From NCBI GenBank assembly GCA_937128055.1, contig CAKZMC010000152.1, forward strand, positions 1 through 32,814: 32,814 nt of DNA, written 5' to 3'. The position numbers were made by a program, and so were the translations under genes. How positions within the stretch are numbered: position 1 is the first letter of the stretch; each line of letters begins with the position of its first letter. Source of the stretch: an uncultured Actinomycetes bacterium. Its GTDB lineage: Bacteria; Actinomycetota; Geothermincolia; Geothermincolales; RBG-13-55-18. Shown piece after piece: positions 1 to 7,393 of this stretch. The notes below the pieces were generated by a model. The model did no database searches. It was not told where the DNA came from and saw only the letters and a list, made by a program, of their open reading frames with translations.

Positions 1-1
1 C

Positions 2-127
2 AATCCCATGGGACTCTTCCCCAACGCCGAATCAGCCAACCGCATCTTCTATGGGATCACCGATTACATGAACGAGAACTGGAGGGGAAGTCATCTCAAA
101 GAAATTTCAGCAGAATCTTTGACATGA
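2..127 (+). CDS. IS256-family (Mutator) transposase, C-terminal end, cut by the window edge
   Basis: An open frame runs from base 2 to a TGA at 125-127 and encodes 41 residues. It begins NPMGLFPNAESANRI and ends in a tryptophan-containing stretch closing with SAESLT. The pattern 'MG-FPN--SA-R', then 'NE-W', then 'ES' near the stop resembles the conserved tail of IS256/Mutator-type DDE transposases, where a run like MGVFPNE precedes the last helix. Only this tail is visible, so I cannot say whether the element is intact. If it is, its right terminal inverted repeat should lie in the AT-rich stretch between 128 and about 170. The call rests on my recognition of a short motif and could be wrong. 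Confidence 0.5.
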   Translation, partial: NPMGLFPNAESANRIFYGITDYMNENWRGSHLKEISAESLT

Positions 128-187
128 CCGGTGGAGACAGGCGGAAAAGCATATAAAACAACCTAAGACTGTCATAATATTATATAG

Positions 188-216
188 TTGTATGTCATAA
201 TGACATATAGTATTAT
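188..216 (+). promoter_or_regulatory. AT-rich promoter of the DUF4143 ATPase, probably leaderless
   Basis: TTGTAT (188-193) and TATTAT (211-216) are separated by exactly 17 bases. Transcription would then begin at about 222-224, which is the ATG at 223. No good Shine-Dalgarno site is present, only AAGG two bases before the ATG, so a leaderless transcript is likely. The region is far more AT-rich than anything else nearby. The element calls are by eye. Confidence 0.45.
191..207. promoter_or_regulatory. Perfect 17-bp palindrome, likely operator in the DUF4143 promoter
   Basis: TATGTCA-TAA-TGACATA is a perfect inverted repeat with 7-bp arms and a 3-bp centre. It covers part of the -35 box and the spacer of the predicted promoter, a typical repressor position. 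The half-site GTCAT recurs at 171-175 (within GTCATAAT) and at 220-227 (GTCATGAC, itself a palindrome overlapping the start codon). This gives three related sites in 57 bases. No DNA-binding regulator is encoded next to it, so the binding protein is unknown. Confidence 0.45.
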
Positions 217-222
217 AAGGTC

Positions 223-1443
223 ATGACAGATTATCGTCGGCGCGAGATCGCCAAGTTGGTGGGCAGAGCTCTTGCTCAATCGCCCGTTACCGTGGTGACC
301 GGAATGCGGCAGGTGGGCAAGAGCACAATGTTGCTAAATGAAAATGCATTGAGGCATAGAGAATATATAGACCTGGATGATTTCGCCCTCTTGGAAGAGG
401 CGAAACTAAATCCGGAAGCATTGCTTGGCCGCGGTTACTACCTTACTCTTGACGAGGCGCAACGTTGCCCGGAACTCATGCTGGAGATAAAGCAAAGAGT
501 GGATAAAGAGCGGAAGCCGGGAAGGTTCCTCTTATCCGGTTCGGCCAATTTTGCGCTACTGAAGCAGGTTGCCGAAAGCCTTGCCGGAAGGGCGATTTCT
601 TTTACCCTCCAGCCAATGACCAGGCGTGAGATCGGGGGTACAATCGGCAGGGAACCGTTCTTGGTGCGGATGTTTTCCGGAAAGCCACCAGGCACTATAA
701 AGGTAATGCCGTCGCCGGTGAAAGACAACGATGTACTTCTTGGCGGCATGCCTTCGGTATGCCTCGCCGGAGATATCGATAGGACGCTCTGGTTCACCGG
801 TTTCGAGCAGACCTATCTTGAGAGAGACGTAAGGGACATCGCCAAGGTCGATAACATCCTGGGGTTGCGCAGGCTCTTGCAACTGGCTGCCCTGCGGACG
901 GCGCAGACCCTAAACATAAGCAACCTGGCGAGCGACGCCCACCTCAGTGTATTGACCACGGAAAAATACCTGGGGGTGTTGGAGGCTTCCTTCATCATCC
1001 GCCTATTGCCGCCTTTTCTCGGGAACAGAGCCAGCAGGCTTATAAAATCGCCCAAGGTTTATTTCACGGACTCGGGTGTCGCTTCATATCTCTGCGGCGT
1101 GGAAAGGATGCGCGAAGACCCTATGCGAGGCGCGCTCTATGAAACCTACGTGTTGCAGAATCTCATGGGGGTAGTCGGTGCACACCTCCTCTCCGGGAGA
1201 GTCTATTTCTGGAAAGTGCAGGGAAGGCATGAGGTGGATTTCGTGATCGAACATGGAAGAAAAACGGTAGCCATTGAAGTGAAGGCTTCCTCTCGCTGGG
1301 GGCCAGGAGATCTTTCCTCGCTCAAGGCCTTTCTCTCTGCGACGACGGGATGTCAAGCGGCGATCCTGGCTTATAATGGTGAGGAGGTGGTTTCCTTAGG
1401 GGAAAGATTGTGGGCCATACCCATCGGCATTTTACTGTCCTGA
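223..1443 (+). CDS. AAA-type ATPase with DUF4143 domain
   Basis: This 406-residue protein belongs to the widespread family pairing an N-terminal AAA_14 ATPase with a C-terminal DUF4143 nuclease-like domain. The Walker A motif is GMRQVGKST (about residues 27-35). The Walker B-like segment is YLTLDEAQ (about 73-80), and LLSGSAN follows as sensor 1. The C-terminal half carries EVDFVI followed by AIEVKAS, the D...ExK arrangement of PD-(D/E)xK folds. Members are often encoded near mobile DNA and have no settled function. This one follows a transposase tail, has clearly lower GC than its neighbours, and sits alone and convergent to the next gene, so recent acquisition is likely. The start is the ATG at 223; a leaderless transcript would explain the missing ribosome-binding site. 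Confidence 0.9.
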   Translation: MTDYRRREIAKLVGRALAQSPVTVVTGMRQVGKSTMLLNENALRHREYIDLDDFALLEEAKLNPEALLGRGYYLTLDEAQRCPELMLEIKQRVDKERKPGRFLLSGSANFALLKQVAESLAGRAISFTLQPMTRREIGGTIGREPFLVRMFSGKPPGTIKVMPSPVKDNDVLLGGMPSVCLAGDIDRTLWFTGFEQTYLERDVRDIAKVDNILGLRRLLQLAALRTAQTLNISNLASDAHLSVLTTEKYLGVLEASFIIRLLPPFLGNRASRLIKSPKVYFTDSGVASYLCGVERMREDPMRGALYETYVLQNLMGVVGAHLLSGRVYFWKVQGRHEVDFVIEHGRKTVAIEVKASSRWGPGDLSSLKAFLSATTGCQAAILAYNGEEVVSLGERLWAIPIGILLS

Positions 1444-1563
1444 CGACCTAGCCCCTTCTCAGGCTTATGCGGATTGCATGCCGGCCACTTTGCGGCGCTT
1501 GCGCACGAGATTTTTTATGGGAGGGTGGTGCGTGGGGGGAGCGTGGTGGCATGTGCCCAAGGT

Positions 1564-2817
1564 TCACCTCAGCGACTCGAGGAACGCCTCCAGGCGCGTG
1601 GAGACCTGGCCTTCCTGGTATTCGCGGTCGTCGACGCAGTCCCCGTCGATGATGAGCGTGGGCACCCCCACCCGCTGCAGGGCCTTCTTCACCAGGGGCG
1701 CCCCCCCGCAGCTCTGGCGGCATCCCCAGTGGTTGTAGTGGATGGCGCCGTCCACGCGGTACTCCTCCGCCAGGCGCACCAGGTGCGAAGCCCTCCTCTC
1801 CACGGGGCCCACCAGGAAATGGCCGCCCACCTTGGCGGCCAGGGAGCCCAAGGGGTCACGCGGGTCCATGGCCTCCCAGGTGGCGTGGGTATATTCCTCG
1901 CATACCAGGCGGGCGCCGTGCTCTCTCAGCAGATGGAAGATCGCCTGGGAGTACCAGGGCTTGAGATGCATCCACATGATGCGGAGCGAGCTGTCCCCCC
2001 GGCTGCCCCTCTCGCGCAGCTCCTCGGCGAGGAGGCGGTAGAACTCCTCCCCCGCCGGCGAGCCCATGCAGCCGGCGAGCACGCTCACGTTGCCCATGGC
2101 TTCGTCGCCGTCGAGGGTGCAGTCGTCCCGTTTGCGCATTTCCTCCACCCGCCGCAGGTGGCCCAGTGCCCGGTTGGAGAGCTCCACCGCCTCGGAGAGC
2201 CCCTCCATCATCTCCCTCTCCGTCCGTCCGCACAAGCCGGCCATGGTGCGCGCCGCCTCCGCCATCTGGCCGGCTAAGAGGTTCATTCCGTCCTCCCTGC
2301 CCGGAAGGGGCACGTCGAGGACGAACTGCGGGGCGCCGTAGAGGTCGGACGCGAAGCCGAAGGAGAGAGGGGCGGAATCGCAGGGATAGTTGACGGCAAG
2401 GAGGAGGTCGGGTTCGGGAAGGAAGCCTTCCATGGCGCACCCGAGCATGCAGCGGTGGTAGGAGCAGGCGTCGGACGGGAACTCCTCCTCGGCCGCGTGG
2501 TCTATGAAGCGGGGGGCCAGCCCCGCGGATGCCACCACGGCCGCGGCCATCTCAGGGTAGAAGGGTATGCATCCTGTGCCGAGGACAAGTTCGCTGGGGA
2601 CCAGCAGGTTGCACCACACCACGGGCGCGCGCCGCAGGTAGGCGTCACGGGTGGCGCGGATGAAGTAGGCGAGGGAGACGCGGTCCGCTTTCCAGTGTGG
2701 CCGGTTGAGGGGGGAGAGGGCCAGCCCTTCCACCGTCTTCCAGAAGAGGCGCGAGCGGAAGGTGGCCGGCGAGAGCCTGTCCAGGTAGCGCTCCTTGATC
2801 TGCTCGAGAAGCTCCAT
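1564..2817 (-). CDS. 2-hydroxyacyl-CoA dehydratase / benzoyl-CoA reductase-type subunit (HgdB/BcrB-like)
   Basis: This 417-residue protein matches the 2-hydroxyglutaryl-CoA dehydratase D-component family, whose members hold a [4Fe-4S] or double-cubane cluster and do low-potential electron chemistry on acyl-CoAs or small substrates. Cysteines lie where cluster ligands are expected: C83 in GTGCIPF, C118/C123/C127 in one cluster, C146 in NYPCD, and late GCRQSCGG followed by DGDCVD. The GCRQSCGG...DGDCVDDR block is typical of the HgdB-like branch that also includes double-cubane proteins. The ATG follows GAGGTG six bases upstream. It lies downstream of a paralogue (61-base gap), so the two are probably co-transcribed and may form a heterodimer. 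No ATPase activator is seen in the window, so the substrate cannot be named. Confidence 0.85.
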   Translation of the reverse strand: MELLEQIKERYLDRLSPATFRSRLFWKTVEGLALSPLNRPHWKADRVSLAYFIRATRDAYLRRAPVVWCNLLVPSELVLGTGCIPFYPEMAAAVVASAGLAPRFIDHAAEEEFPSDACSYHRCMLGCAMEGFLPEPDLLLAVNYPCDSAPLSFGFASDLYGAPQFVLDVPLPGREDGMNLLAGQMAEAARTMAGLCGRTEREMMEGLSEAVELSNRALGHLRRVEEMRKRDDCTLDGDEAMGNVSVLAGCMGSPAGEEFYRLLAEELRERGSRGDSSLRIMWMHLKPWYSQAIFHLLREHGARLVCEEYTHATWEAMDPRDPLGSLAAKVGGHFLVGPVERRASHLVRLAEEYRVDGAIHYNHWGCRQSCGGAPLVKKALQRVGVPTLIIDGDCVDDREYQEGQVSTRLEAFLESLR

Positions 2818-2878
2818 GTCCTCACCTCATGACCGTGCCCGCGTGCCGCGCCGCAAGCATGACGGAACGGCGCACTTA

Positions 2879-3892
2879 TCAGGAAATCATTTCCAGGAAA
2901 GCCTCCACGCGCGTAAGCACCTGCCCGGCGTGCCCATCGGCGTAATCGCTCTCCAGCCGCAGGACGGGGATGCCCTCCCGCCGCAGCCTCTCCCGCGTGC
3001 GCGGAAAGTCGTACAGGTAGGAGTCGCAGAACTTGAGAGAGGCGTACACGACCGCACTCGCGCCCGCCTGGCGAGCGTTCTCCGCCAGGATGCGGCAGCG
3101 CCTCTCCGCGTCGAGCATGCGCGCGCAGGGGGGGCGCTCGAGATAGGCGGCGGCCAGCCCACCGATGATTTCCTCCACGCTTTCCCCTTCCGCCAGGGTG
3201 GAGGCCGCGAAGGCGCGGTCTCCGTTGCAGAGGTCGGCCCAGACCACCCGCGCCCCCGCCTTCTCCAGGAGGGAGACCATGCCCGCGGGGTTGAGGAGGT
3301 TCCCGGTGAGCAGGACGGGGATCTCGCGGCCCGCTTTCGCCACCGGGTGAGCGCACGCCGCCGCCCCGCCGCCCTCGGCGCTCCCCGGCGGGGACTGGAA
3401 ACTCTGCGCCAGGCGCAGCCGCGCCGCGCCGCTCGCCTCTCCCGCCAGGCGCAGGTAGCTGCGGCGCAGCTCTTCCCTTTCCCGGCAGGCGGCAGCGAGG
3501 TCGTCGCGGGTTATCTCCCTCCCCCGGAAAGTGCGTAGGGCCGCGAGCAGTTGCCGGTATTCCCCCGCCAGGACGCGCTCCCCTGCCTTCCCCGCGTTGC
3601 GAGGCAGGTCGAGCAGGAAGACGAAGTCCTCAGGGAAGAGTTCCTTCCAGGCGTCGTAGAGTCGGCGCATGCCATCGCAGGAGTTGACGAAGACGGCGTG
3701 ATGGGGCCCACTCCCCTGCATGGCCTGCGCCAGGCAGGCCCGCACGTAGGGGCATATGGCGGGGTGCAGCAGGGCGTCGGCATCGTCGATGCGGCTTGGG
3801 TCCCCGAAATAGCGCACGGGTTCCAGGCCCGCGGCCAGCAGCAGCTCGACGGGGGCATAGGCGCAGAACCAGGCTATGCGGTCATCTCCCAT
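2879..3892 (-). CDS. Second 2-hydroxyacyl-CoA dehydratase-type subunit
   Basis: This 337-residue protein is from the same family as the downstream gene but belongs to a different branch. It opens with WFCAYAPVELLLAAG, the usual N-terminal 'C-Y-P-E' region, then has C47 and C53 (AICPYVRAC), C72 in NSCDGMRRL, and near the end KFCDSYLYDFP, which resembles the FCD...DYP motif of HgdB and benzoyl-CoA reductase subunits. The final line RVEAFLEM is also shared with the neighbour. It is somewhat shorter than typical subunits of about 380-430 residues. Start: ATG at 3892, with AGGGTAG about 8 bases upstream. It is first in a two-gene minus-strand unit. The pair resembles the two dissimilar subunits of a dehydratase or reductase, but the enzyme activity is unassigned. 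Confidence 0.82.
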   Translation of the reverse strand: MGDDRIAWFCAYAPVELLLAAGLEPVRYFGDPSRIDDADALLHPAICPYVRACLAQAMQGSGPHHAVFVNSCDGMRRLYDAWKELFPEDFVFLLDLPRNAGKAGERVLAGEYRQLLAALRTFRGREITRDDLAAACREREELRRSYLRLAGEASGAARLRLAQSFQSPPGSAEGGGAAACAHPVAKAGREIPVLLTGNLLNPAGMVSLLEKAGARVVWADLCNGDRAFAASTLAEGESVEEIIGGLAAAYLERPPCARMLDAERRCRILAENARQAGASAVVYASLKFCDSYLYDFPRTRERLRREGIPVLRLESDYADGHAGQVLTRVEAFLEMIS

Positions 3893-4219
3893 GGCTGGCT
3901 ACCCTGACTTTCCGCCCTTCCCGGGCATCCTCCTCTCCCGTCTCCGGCGCGAGCTCGCGTGGCCGCGGCCCCGGCTGCAGGGTCCCGCCGGCGGCACGCT
4001 TCGCGTTCAAGGATAGCACGGTCGCGGCGCGTGCATGGTTGCCCGCGCTTCCACCGGTAAGAATCTTCACGTTGCGGGTATATTATATAAGGCGCTCTCC
4101 CCGCTTGCTCGGCCTCCCTGCGGGCCGCGGAGGAGAAGGGGGTCGGGACAGTGCTAACGCCGGTCGCCGCGGGACGATGGCGGGCAGGAGAGAGTTCTCG
4201 GGAAGGAAAGGAGGAGACC
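3893..4219. other. Intergenic region between divergent HgdB-like and rubredoxin genes
   Basis: These 327 bases separate two divergent units. The only AT-rich island is TATATTATATAA at 4079-4090. Read on plus it offers TATATT or TATAAG as a -10 for rubredoxin; read on minus it contains TATAAT (4087-4082) as a -10 for the HgdB-like pair, giving a leader of about 180 bases. I see no convincing -35 for either. The rest is GC-rich with no gene-like frame. Confidence 0.4.
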
Positions 4220-4378
4220 ATGGACAAATACGAGTGCACCGTCTGCGGGTATATCTACGATCCCGACAAGGGGGATCCCGAGGGAGGGATCGAGCCGGGG
4301 ACTCCCTTCGAGGAGCTGCCGGACGACTGGGTATGCCCCCAGTGCGGGGCGGACAAGGATCTGTTCGAGAAGGTCTGA
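4220..4378 (+). CDS. Rubredoxin
   Basis: A 52-residue one-electron carrier with a single Fe held by four cysteines: C6 and C9 in CTVCGY, C39 and C42 in CPQCGA. It has the usual YDP...G....[12 protein letters not shown] core, and its length is normal for a free-standing rubredoxin. The ATG at 4220 is preceded by AAAGGAGGAG, a strong ribosome-binding site; an in-frame GTG at 4151 would add an unrelated leader and is not preferred. The FprA-type flavoprotein 231 bases downstream is the classic redox partner, so rubredoxin probably delivers electrons to it for O2 or NO reduction in the cytoplasm. Confidence 0.96.
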   Translation: MDKYECTVCGYIYDPDKGDPEGGIEPGTPFEELPDDWVCPQCGADKDLFEKV

Positions 4379-4609
4379 GGCTGCCGGCGGGAGAGACGGG
4401 AACGCTGGCGACAAGGGAGAGGGAAGGGGGGGGATAAGCGCTTATAAACGGAGATACGAGCGATGAGCGGAGAAACCCCGCTCCGCCGCGGCGCGGAAAC
4501 GTGCTCCGCGGATCTTCCCGCCGTGGCGGGCGACGGCGCGGGATCACATATGCGAGAAGCAGAGGATGACGTCACCTGACCGAGAGATGGAAAGAGACGG
4601 GAGGGTCAC

Positions 4610-5794
4610 ATGCTGCCGGTGAAAATAGCGGAAGGGGTGCACTGGGTGGGCGCCCTCGACCCGCAGCTGCGCGTCTTCGACATCATCATGAAAGCGGACC
4701 ACGGCACCACCTACAACGCGTACCTCTTGACCGGGGGGGACAAGGTAGCGGTGCTGGATACGGTCAAGGCGCCCCATTACGAGGAATTCATCGCGAACAT
4801 ACGTTCCCTGGTGGATCCCCAGGATATCGCTTACGTGGTGGTCAATCACACCGAGCCGGACCATTCCGGTTCCCTGGCCCGCCTGCTCGCGGAGGCCCCC
4901 GGAGCACGCGTGGTATGCGACCGACAGTGCCGCAACTTCGTGAAGAACATCCTCAACCGGGATGTGGACCCCCTGCTGGTGCAGGACGGAGACGCTTTGG
5001 ACCTGGGCAAGGGGGTGGAGCTTTCCTTCGTCCACGCCCCCTTCCTGCACTGGCCGGACACCATGTTCACCTACCATAAAAAGGAAGGGGTTCTCTTCAC
5101 CTGCGATTTCCTGGGCGCGCACTACTGCGACGACCGCATCTTCGACGACCTGGTGGACGACTATTCACATGCCTTCGAGTACTATTACCAGGTCATCTTC
5201 CGCCCCTTCAAGAAATACGTGCTGGAAGCCATAGACAAGATACAGGGCCTGGACATCAGGATCATCGCCCCCAGTCACGGCCCCGTCCTGCGCACCGACC
5301 CCCTGGCCTACGTGGAGAGATACAGGGAGTGGAGTTCGCGGCCGGCTCCCGGCGTTGCCAAGCTGCTCCTGGTGTTCTATGCCAGCGCCTACGGCAACAC
5401 CGCCATGCTGGCGGAGAAGATCGCCGAGGGAGCCCGCGCGGAGGGGGCGAAGGTGGCGGTCATGGACGTCGCCGCCACGGAGCTGGGGCTGATGATAGAC
5501 CGCATCGAGGCGGCGGACGGCATCGCCGTGGGATCGGCGACCATCAACGCGGACGCGGTGGAGCCGGTATGGTATCTCCTCTCCCACCTGGCCACGCTCA
5601 ACCTCAGGGGCAAGGTGGGGGCGTCCTTCGGGTCCTACGGCTGGAGCGGCGAGGCGCCCAAGCTCATCGCCGAGCGCCTGAAGGGGCTGAAGTTCAAGGT
5701 GAGCGAGGAGCCCCTGCGGGTCAACCTGGTGCCCACGGAGGAAGACCTGGGGCAGGCCGTCGAGTTCGGGAGGCGCATCGCCCGCTCGCTGTGA
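4610..5794 (+). CDS. fprA: A-type flavoprotein (FprA; rubredoxin:oxygen/NO oxidoreductase)
   Basis: A 394-residue flavodiiron protein that reduces O2 to water or NO to N2O using electrons from rubredoxin. The N-terminal metallo-beta-lactamase-like half has the diiron motif HTEPDH (H80, E82, D84, H85), a further His in FLHWPDT, Asp in CDFLGAH and His in APSHGP, so all iron ligands appear present. The C-terminal flavodoxin domain starts near residue 250 (FYASAYGNTAMLA) and has GSATINAD and FGSYGWSGE loops for FMN. No rubredoxin or flavin reductase domain is fused; the separate upstream rubredoxin fills that role. The ATG at 4610 follows GGGAGG. Usual family role: oxygen and nitrosative stress defence in anaerobes. 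Confidence 0.95.
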   Translation: MLPVKIAEGVHWVGALDPQLRVFDIIMKADHGTTYNAYLLTGGDKVAVLDTVKAPHYEEFIANIRSLVDPQDIAYVVVNHTEPDHSGSLARLLAEAPGARVVCDRQCRNFVKNILNRDVDPLLVQDGDALDLGKGVELSFVHAPFLHWPDTMFTYHKKEGVLFTCDFLGAHYCDDRIFDDLVDDYSHAFEYYYQVIFRPFKKYVLEAIDKIQGLDIRIIAPSHGPVLRTDPLAYVERYREWSSRPAPGVAKLLLVFYASAYGNTAMLAEKIAEGARAEGAKVAVMDVAATELGLMIDRIEAADGIAVGSATINADAVEPVWYLLSHLATLNLRGKVGASFGSYGWSGEAPKLIAERLKGLKFKVSEEPLRVNLVPTEEDLGQAVEFGRRIARSL

Positions 5795-5830
5795 ACCGCC
5801 GCTCCGCCAGCGCGCCGGCCAGCCGGCCGC

Positions 5831-6166
5831 TCACGAGCCGTGCACGGAGCAGATGACCCGGTCGCCGGAGAGGGTGTAAGTCCCGCCGGAGGGGCATGTC
5901 GGCACGCTGTCCAGGTATTCCGGCACCAGTTGCTGTATGGAGGTCGGGGCCTTTCCTTCCATACTCTTGTACTGCTGGACGGCGGAGGTGATTACCCTGC
6001 GGTTGGCGGCGCAGGCCGCGGTTTCCGCCTGGCCTACCGGCCCGGTGATGCCCGTCCCGCCGGACGTCCCCCCCTCGCCCTCCGGCGCGCTCGCTTCGCC
6101 ACCGCACCCCGAAACGAACAGGGCGACAAGCAGGGCAAGCATAATAAGGATGGCGGCCTTTCTCAT
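5831..6166 (-). CDS. Small lipoprotein with a pseudopilin-like C-terminal domain
   Basis: About 111 residues. The N-terminus is a short basic start, a hydrophobic helix and a lipobox FVSGC with the acylated Cys at residue 21, followed by a Gly/Glu/Ser-rich linker. The C-terminal 60 residues run CAANRRVI...Y...P.S...L.P.YL..VP.CPSGG.Y.L......CSVHG. To my eye this matches the globular tail of ComGC/type II pseudopilins, including the final CS.HG. A pilin head on a lipid anchor is unusual, since pilins normally keep a prepilin leader. The ATG at 6166 is chosen because GGGGAG lies six bases upstream; a TTG at 6184 is possible but less well placed. The gene is convergent with fprA. Function unknown. 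Confidence 0.7.
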   Translation of the reverse strand: MRKAAILIMLALLVALFVSGCGGEASAPEGEGGTSGGTGITGPVGQAETAACAANRRVITSAVQQYKSMEGKAPTSIQQLVPEYLDSVPTCPSGGTYTLSGDRVICSVHGS

Positions 6167-6278
6167 GCTCTCCCCTTTCTCCAACGCTTCCGGCCTGCAG
6201 GTATTCTATCGACCGCGTTGCAGGCGACCTTGATTTGCGGATCGGCGGTGCGGAGGTGGCCCTTGGGAGGGGCACGCC

Positions 6279-6593
6279 CTATGCCAGGCCGGTCTCCTTG
6301 TCGCGGATGGCCCGGATGATCATCTTCTTGGCGACGTGATTTATGATACTGGGGGGATTTTCCAGCACGGAAGCCCTCCATTCGTCCAGGGGGCTGTTCG
6401 CCTCCTTGAAGGCCTCGTAAAGGGCGTCCTGCAGCACGGGGAAATTGGGTTCGATGTAGATCTCGTAGATATACTTCTGGGGCCCCGAGAGCTCTTCCAC
6501 GTCCTTGGCGAGCACTTCCTGAAATTCCTGCTTGATGCGCTTGCCTCGCTTCCGCACGTAATACTCGTTCAGCACCTTCAGAAAGTCCACCAT
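6279..6593 (-). CDS. Small helical protein of unknown function
   Basis: A 104-residue, charged, apparently all-helical cytosolic protein with no cysteine, signal peptide or membrane segment. It begins MVDFLKVLNEYYVRKRGKR and contains a PQKYIYEIYIEPNFPVLQDALYEAF stretch, then ends in a basic/acidic helix. I do not recognise the family. The ATG at 6593 has a GGCGGAG-like site upstream. The composition looks like a real gene (strong amphipathic periodicity, ordinary codon use). It lies between the pilin-like lipoprotein and the tRNA terminator on the same strand; the gap to the lipoprotein is 112 bases. Confidence 0.65.
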   Translation of the reverse strand: MVDFLKVLNEYYVRKRGKRIKQEFQEVLAKDVEELSGPQKYIYEIYIEPNFPVLQDALYEAFKEANSPLDEWRASVLENPPSIINHVAKKMIIRAIRDKETGLA

Positions 6594-6987
6594 TTCTCCG
6601 CCCTTCTCGGACTGGCCCTCGCTCTGCCATCCATGATATCTTTCTCCCCTGCAAAATCAAGGAGGCGCGCGCTTGTTGGTGATTTCTTGCAGCCGCTATT
6701 GCCATCGGTAAGACCCGCGGGCGGCTTTAGCGCCGTTGGGAGAAGATGGGAGCCCACGCGCATGGACGGCGCGCAGCCTCGCTCGCGCGCCTTGCGGGTG
6801 GGGCGCACCGGCTCTCTTTCCCGGCGAAAGGGCGTCTTCTTCCCGGGGATGGGCTTCGAGCGAGAGCGAGCGGGCGGCCACCCACGGGTCCTCTCCTTGC
6901 GATACCCGTCCCGTGGATTCGGGGGCGGGGGAGCGCCGTAAGCCCGTCCCACGGCACAGGCCGTGCTCACGGGCAGGGATATTGATG
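6594..6987. other. Intergenic region without a supported gene
   Basis: About 390 bases of GC-rich DNA between the small helical gene and the tRNA terminator. Frames across it give Arg/Pro/Gly-rich products without start signals or family likeness. I see no tRNA, terminator or clear promoter in it. Confidence 0.4.
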
Positions 6988-6989
6988 CA

Positions 6990-7013
6990 TAAAATGCCCT
7001 CCGCGGAGGGCAT
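6990..7013 (-). terminator. Rho-independent terminator of tRNA-Ala
   Basis: A perfect 20-base palindrome (6994-7013, arms ATGCCCTCCG / CGGAGGGCAT) is followed on the minus strand by TTTTA. It begins 10 bases after the CCA end of the tRNA, as expected for a tRNA terminator. Confidence 0.85.
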
Positions 7014-7023
7014 GGGGCTGTCC

Positions 7024-7098
7024 TGGTGGAGCCGATGGGATTTGAACCCACGACCTCTGCCGTGCGAAGGCAGCGCTCTCCCGCTGAGCTACGGCCCC
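7024..7098 (-). tRNA. tRNA-Ala (anticodon CGC)
   Basis: The reverse complement folds into a complete 75-base cloverleaf. The acceptor stem is GGGGCCG/CGGCTCC with the G3-U70 pair that marks alanine tRNAs. The D arm is GCTC/GAGC, the anticodon stem is CTGCC/GGCAG with loop TTCGCAC (anticodon CGC, reading GCG), and the T arm is GTGGG-TTCAAAT-CCCAT. A CCA end is encoded. A possible -10 TAGAAT lies at 7117-7112 on the minus strand, with no clear -35. A perfect hairpin terminator follows. Confidence 0.97.
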
Positions 7099-7393
7099 TC
7101 GAGACGTGATAATTCTATCAGACTCGCCGCCTCCCCGCACCGGCACCGCGCGCCTGGCTGCCGTTCCCACATCCAGGTTGCCGCGCATGATCGGTGCTTG
7201 CCTCGAGGGAAAAGGAGAGGCGTTCTATGCCGCTCGTCGCGGGAAAGGGTAGGATATGATTGGGAGGAGGAAGCGGGGGAGGCGCATTTGCCCGGCGGTT
7301 GGGGGGGCGGGGGGCAAGGGAAGCGGCGCGGCGGCCCGAGGAAAGGCGGCCCGGGGAATGGCGGGAAAGACCGGTAGGGACGGAAAGGCGGAG

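Noticed and set aside
1474-2277. Long open frame on the plus strand
   Set aside because: It runs opposite to the HgdB-like gene, gives a His/Val/Gln-rich product and has no family likeness; it is a shadow of the GC-rich codon pattern.
4462-4578. Small frame of about 38 codons between rubredoxin and fprA
   Set aside because: No ribosome-binding site and no recognisable product; more likely leader sequence.
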